Positions 51,581 through 54,932 of a stretch of 54,932 bases of DNA are shown here, piece by piece. The translations under genes and the position numbers were made by a program. Numbering within the stretch: position 1 is the first letter of the stretch; each line of letters starts with the position of its first letter. Origin of the DNA: Listeria fleischmannii subsp. fleischmannii LU2006-1 (GTDB lineage: Bacteria > Bacillota > Bacilli > Lactobacillales > Listeriaceae); the NCBI RefSeq assembly GCF_000344175.1, contig NZ_ALWW01000014.1:1-54932 (forward strand), read 5' to 3'. The notes under the pieces are model-generated. The model had not been told where the DNA came from and ran no database searches. It saw only the letters and a program-made list of their open reading frames with translations.

Positions 51581-52342
51581 ATGAAAAAATGGTTTTTTAT
51601 CTTACTCGGTGTATCATTCATTCTCACAAGTTGTGGACACGATAATGATATGGCGGCAAGTGAGACAACAGAACTGCATATTTCCGTTGCGGCTAGCTTA
51701 AAAGATGTCATGGATAATGTGAAAAAAACCTATGAAAAAGAAAATCCAGATACAAAATTAACTTTTGATTTTGCGGGTTCTGGACAAATAAAAGAACGTG
51801 TAAAAAGCGGGGCGCCTATTGACGGGATACTATTAGCCAGCGAAAAAGATATAGATGAATTAAGCGCAAAAACCACAGAAAAAACCCAATTTGCTAAAAA
51901 CGCCTTAGTTTTAATTGTCCCCAGTAAAAATGCTGTTCAAATTTCTAATTTAAATGAACTTTCTTCTTTTGATAAAATTGCAATTGGCGATCCGGATTCT
52001 GTTCCTGCAGGCAAGTATGCAGAAGAAACAATGCAAAACCTCGGCGTTTATAAGTCCTTAAAAGAAAAACTCGTCCTTGCGTCAGATGTTCGCCAAACAC
52101 TTGCTTACGTAGCGTCTGGAAATGCACAAGCCGGTTTTGTTTATCAAACGGATGCCCTGATCAGTAAAGATGTAAAAGTATCACAAAGTGTTCCGGAAAA
52201 TTTACATTCACCTATTGGATATTACGCGGGCATTGTGAAAGATTCAACGCATAAGGCTAAAACAAGGGAATTTTTACAATATATGACATCAAAAAAAGGA
52301 CAGGAAGTGCTTGCGAAATACGGATTTAAACCTGTTGACTAA
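51581..52342 (+). CDS. modA: ModA-like molybdate-binding lipoprotein
   Basis: 253 residues. Lipoprotein signal with lipobox LTSCG (Cys about 18). ModA features: ELHISVAASLKDVMDNVKKTYEKENPD, FAGSGQIKERVKSGAPIDGILLAS and GDPDSVPAGKYAEE, which form the oxyanion pocket. Should deliver molybdate (or tungstate) to an ABC permease, but modB and modC are not next to it. ATG 51581 has AAAAGGAGC ahead. Placed behind an Mga-like regulator, unusual for modA. Confidence 0.85.
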   Translation: MKKWFFILLGVSFILTSCGHDNDMAASETTELHISVAASLKDVMDNVKKTYEKENPDTKLTFDFAGSGQIKERVKSGAPIDGILLASEKDIDELSAKTTEKTQFAKNALVLIVPSKNAVQISNLNELSSFDKIAIGDPDSVPAGKYAEETMQNLGVYKSLKEKLVLASDVRQTLAYVASGNAQAGFVYQTDALISKDVKVSQSVPENLHSPIGYYAGIVKDSTHKAKTREFLQYMTSKKGQEVLAKYGFKPVD

Positions 52343-52351
52343 ATGGGAAAT

Positions 52352-52374
52352 CGTTTTACAGACAAAATAAAACG
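52352..52374. promoter_or_regulatory. Inverted repeat before the ltaS-like gene
   Basis: CGTTTTA (52352-52358) and TAAAACG (52368-52374) with a 9-nt spacer and no T run. Possible operator; weak evidence. Confidence 0.3.
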
Positions 52375-52416
52375 TGATAGCATTAACATAACTCAAATTT
52401 TTATGAGGAGATGAAA

Positions 52417-54363
52417 ATGAAGAAATTATTCTCAAATCAGTTATTGTTACTCACTGTTTTTGCTTTTTGGCTGAAAACGGAACTTGTTTATTTTGTGGAA
52501 TTTAACCTTGGTGTTGAAGGCGCATTTCAAATCTTTTTACTACTTATTAATCCAATTGCAACTGCACTTATTATATTTAGTTTGATTTTCTTAATTCCGA
52601 ACCGAAAACTTCGGACGCTCGTCACCATTGTGGTTTATTTTGCTCTTTCGATGTTACTTTATGCGAATGTACTTTATTACCGAGAGTTTAGTGACTTTTT
52701 ATCGGTTAACTTGATGACGAATGTTGGCAATGTCTCAGAGGGCTTAAACGGCAGTACGTTTGCGCTGTTAAAATGGCATGATATCTTGTATTGGGTAGAT
52801 TTTGCTGTTGTTATTTTTGCTTTACTAAAATTCGGAAAAACATATGAAAAGAAACGCCGTCCGTTTAAATTTCAGTTATTACCTGTTATTCTTGGCGTTG
52901 GTATGTTACTTTTAAATATTTCGTTAGCTGAAATTGATCGTCCGCAACTTCTGACACGGACTTTTGACCAGCGTTATTTAGTCAAATATTTAGGTGTGAA
53001 TACATTTACCGCCTATGATGGATTAAAACTTGTGAAAACGCAACAAAAACGTGTTCAAGCGGACAGTTCGGATACGGCTGAAGCAGAGAACTTTGTGAAC
53101 GCCAATCGAACTGCCACGGATAATGAATACTTTGGGATTGCTAAAAAACGGAATATCGTTTACTTGCATTTAGAAAGCATTCAACAATTTTTGATCAATT
53201 ACAAATTGGACGGTGAAGAAGTAACACCATTTCTAAATGAGCTTTATAACAGTGAAAATTCGTTTAGTTTTAGTAATTTTTATCACCAAACAGGGCAAGG
53301 TAAATCTAGTGATGCGGAAAACCTAATTGAAAATTCGCTATTTGGTCTCCCGCAAGGCTCTGCATTTTCCACATACGGAGGAACAAATGCGTTCCAAGCT
53401 GGCCCAGCCATTTTAAAAAATGAACAAGGCTATACATCGGCTGCATTTCACGGTAATATTGGTTCGTTTTGGAACCGAAACAATGCTTATAAGCGATTCG
53501 GTTATGATTATTTCTTTGATTCTAGTTATTATGATGTATCGAAGGAAAATTCAACGGACTATGGTCTAAAAGATAAGCCGTTTTTTGAGCAATCAATGCG
53601 GATGCTGAAACAATTGCCACAGCCGTTTCAAACCAAATTCATTACCGTTTCAAACCATTTCCCGTACCCCGTTTTTAAAGAAGATGTGACGTTTGCAAAT
53701 CCGGGGACGAAAGACGAGACGATTAATAACTACTTTTCTACAGCGCATTATGCGGATGCAGCGATTAAAGACTTTTTTGACGCATTAAAGAAAGAAGGAC
53801 TGTATGAAAATACGATTTTTGTTCTTTACGGTGACCATTACGGAATTTCTAAATCTCGATTGAAAAATCTTGCACCACTTCTTGGCAAAGAAGAGCTTAC
53901 GGCATTTGATAAAGCCCAGCTACAACGCGTACCTTTCATTATTCACGCGCCGGGCATTAAAGGAAAAGAAATCACAACACAAGCAGGCCAAATTGATGTA
54001 CAACCGACAATCCAGCATTTACTAGGCATTGACGGCTCTAAATATTTACAACTTGGCAACAGCTTACTTTCGGATAAACCTAAGGATACCGTAGTCTTTC
54101 GAAATGGCGACGTTATAACCTCTGAATTTGCACAGCTCGGTTCAAAAGTTTACCGCACAAAAACAGGTGAGTTAGTGGAAGAATTATCACCTGAAGAAGA
54201 AGAACGTGTGACGGAACGAAAACACTACGCTGAAACGGCCCTACGTATTTCAGATGACATTATGCAACGCGATTTATTACGTTTTTATGAACCAAGTGAA
54301 GATTTTAAACTTCCAACCGTTTCAAAAATTGACTATAAACTGTCAAACTCTGATATTAAATAG
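52417..54363 (+). CDS. LtaS-family lipoteichoic acid synthase/primase
   Basis: 648 residues: five N-terminal membrane spans (to about 195), then an extracellular sulfatase-fold domain. It polymerises or primes glycerol-phosphate from phosphatidylglycerol. Metal and substrate residues are recognisable: YLHLESIQQF, NRNNAYKRFGY, VSNHFPYP and LYGDHYGIS. The nucleophile position reads TGQGKSSDAENL: Ser where LtaS normally has Thr (Thr300 of S. aureus). ATG 52417 lies six bases after GAGGAG; the ATG two codons earlier is too close. Could be LtaS or the primase LtaP. Confidence 0.9.
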   Translation: MKKLFSNQLLLLTVFAFWLKTELVYFVEFNLGVEGAFQIFLLLINPIATALIIFSLIFLIPNRKLRTLVTIVVYFALSMLLYANVLYYREFSDFLSVNLMTNVGNVSEGLNGSTFALLKWHDILYWVDFAVVIFALLKFGKTYEKKRRPFKFQLLPVILGVGMLLLNISLAEIDRPQLLTRTFDQRYLVKYLGVNTFTAYDGLKLVKTQQKRVQADSSDTAEAENFVNANRTATDNEYFGIAKKRNIVYLHLESIQQFLINYKLDGEEVTPFLNELYNSENSFSFSNFYHQTGQGKSSDAENLIENSLFGLPQGSAFSTYGGTNAFQAGPAILKNEQGYTSAAFHGNIGSFWNRNNAYKRFGYDYFFDSSYYDVSKENSTDYGLKDKPFFEQSMRMLKQLPQPFQTKFITVSNHFPYPVFKEDVTFANPGTKDETINNYFSTAHYADAAIKDFFDALKKEGLYENTIFVLYGDHYGISKSRLKNLAPLLGKEELTAFDKAQLQRVPFIIHAPGIKGKEITTQAGQIDVQPTIQHLLGIDGSKYLQLGNSLLSDKPKDTVVFRNGDVITSEFAQLGSKVYRTKTGELVEELSPEEEERVTERKHYAETALRISDDIMQRDLLRFYEPSEDFKLPTVSKIDYKLSNSDIK

Positions 54364-54368
54364 AGGAT

Positions 54369-54412
54369 GAAAAGCGCACTTTTCCAATGGAGAAAAGTGC
54401 GCTTTTCTTTTT
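54369..54412 (+). terminator. Terminator after ltaS-like gene
   Basis: 16-bp stem GAAAAGCGCACTTTTC / GAAAAGTGCGCTTTTC (with a G-U pair), 7-nt loop, T tract. Confidence 0.95.
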
Positions 54413-54482
54413 TGACTAGCTAATTAGAAGATTTTAATTTATAATATTCTTAAAATATAGACATCTAGAAAGGGAGAAGCAC

Positions 54483-54689
54483 ATGAAACGAGTGATTGGC
54501 TACATCATCTTAGGCATTGTATTACTTTGGTTTAATTTTTACAGGCGTTACATTTTTATAAGATTAATTCAAATTAAATGCAAATTACTATCAAGAAAAT
54601 ATCCTTATCAATATGATGGGAAATTTGTATATACGCATGTCCGTTTCTTTTTCCAGATACTAAAAAGAAGAAGGGAGAAAAGTTTATAA
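54483..54689 (+). CDS. Small basic membrane protein
   Basis: 68 residues. One N-terminal hydrophobic span (VIGYIILGIVLLWFNFY), then a strongly basic stretch (RRYIFIRLIQIKCKLLSRKYPY; QILKRRREKSL). Ribosome site GGGAGAAG seven bases before the ATG. Unknown family; may be a real small protein or the remnant of a longer gene. The next 243 bases to the window end are AT-rich with no gene I can support. Confidence 0.55.
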   Translation: MKRVIGYIILGIVLLWFNFYRRYIFIRLIQIKCKLLSRKYPYQYDGKFVYTHVRFFFQILKRRREKSL

Positions 54690-54932
54690 TTTTTTAACGG
54701 AAAGGCGAAATAAGATAGAGCAAGTGAAAGATGAAAAAATGAGCATACTATTCCTATAAAGAAAAACTGGGAAATCCATTTTTAGAGACAACTTAGATTG
54801 ATAAAATTGAAACGCAGCTAGAATTATAATCTCTTTATTATTAAAATAAATAAAGCCTCGGATGATAAAATGACTTTTCGATGAAGGCATTCGCGTAACG
54901 TTCCAATCAAATTTCAAATCTTAATTTTTCCA

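Noticed and set aside
54684-54917. 77-residue minus-strand frame at the window end
   Set aside because: Weak TTG start without ribosome site, AT-rich composition and no recognisable motif.

Overview
The window is a stretch of Firmicutes chromosome that starts at the replication origin. Gene order and protein sequences point to Listeria: dnaA-dnaN-MATE-yaaA-recF-gyrB-gyrA, then mevalonate genes, qoxABCD, a beta-glucoside PTS, arcA, rpsF-ssb-rpsR, agrBDCA, pdeA/gdpP-rplI-dnaB(dnaC) and purA. It does not look like L. monocytogenes. Proteins are close but diverged; a TctA-like transporter pair sits behind gyrA; lipoate synthesis genes (lipM-lipA) are present; the AgrD pheromone core differs; and the type VII secretion genes that follow purA in L. 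monocytogenes EGD-e are not there.

Layout. 1-1870: oriC, with DnaA boxes on both sides of dnaA and a DnaA-trio/AT-rich unwinding region before dnaN. 1871-10495: replication and topology genes. 10637-12240: two-gene TctA-like membrane cassette. 12262-15219: mevalonate kinase, diphosphomevalonate decarboxylase and phosphomevalonate kinase, overlapping one another. 15491-19526: cytochrome aa3 quinol oxidase. 19765-22596: a PlcR-like regulator with a PlcR-type box, a 34-residue membrane peptide, and lipM-lipA. 22698-29093: a beta-glucoside locus (GH1 enzyme, IIBCA permease under CcpA/antitermination control) flanked by two phosphatase-like lipoproteins, then an LD-carboxypeptidase-like gene. 29321-33284: membrane proteins, arcA, rpsF-ssb-rpsR. 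33530-36417: agr quorum sensing. 36546-42378: c-di-AMP phosphodiesterase, L9, helicase, UspA, purA. 42383-45230: a repeat element, an unknown minus-strand gene, an amino acid permease and tRNA-Lys. 45353-48260 (minus): aldolase, SorC regulator, ImmA/repressor pair. 48449-49294: small HTH protein and holin, probably a monocin remnant. The right end carries an SDR enzyme, an Mga-like regulator, an orphan ModA lipoprotein and an LtaS-family enzyme.

Chromosome organisation signals are rich: two parS sites, two perfect Noc-binding sites and the origin itself.

Sequence quality matters. At least eight genes (gyrB, mvk, qoxA, the GH1 gene, the PTS permease, dedA, pdeA, the Mga-like gene) are broken by a single-base indel in or beside a short homopolymer. 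Because gyrB is essential, and because undoing the indel in the PTS gene restores a perfect 16-bp parS site, I read these as sequencing or assembly errors and annotate each gene as one CDS.

The items I consider most worth a second look are the PlcR-like circuit, the lipoate synthesis pair, the new Agr pherotype, the monocin remnant, the duplicated palindrome around a long inverted repeat after purA, and the Thr-to-Ser change at the LtaS nucleophile.
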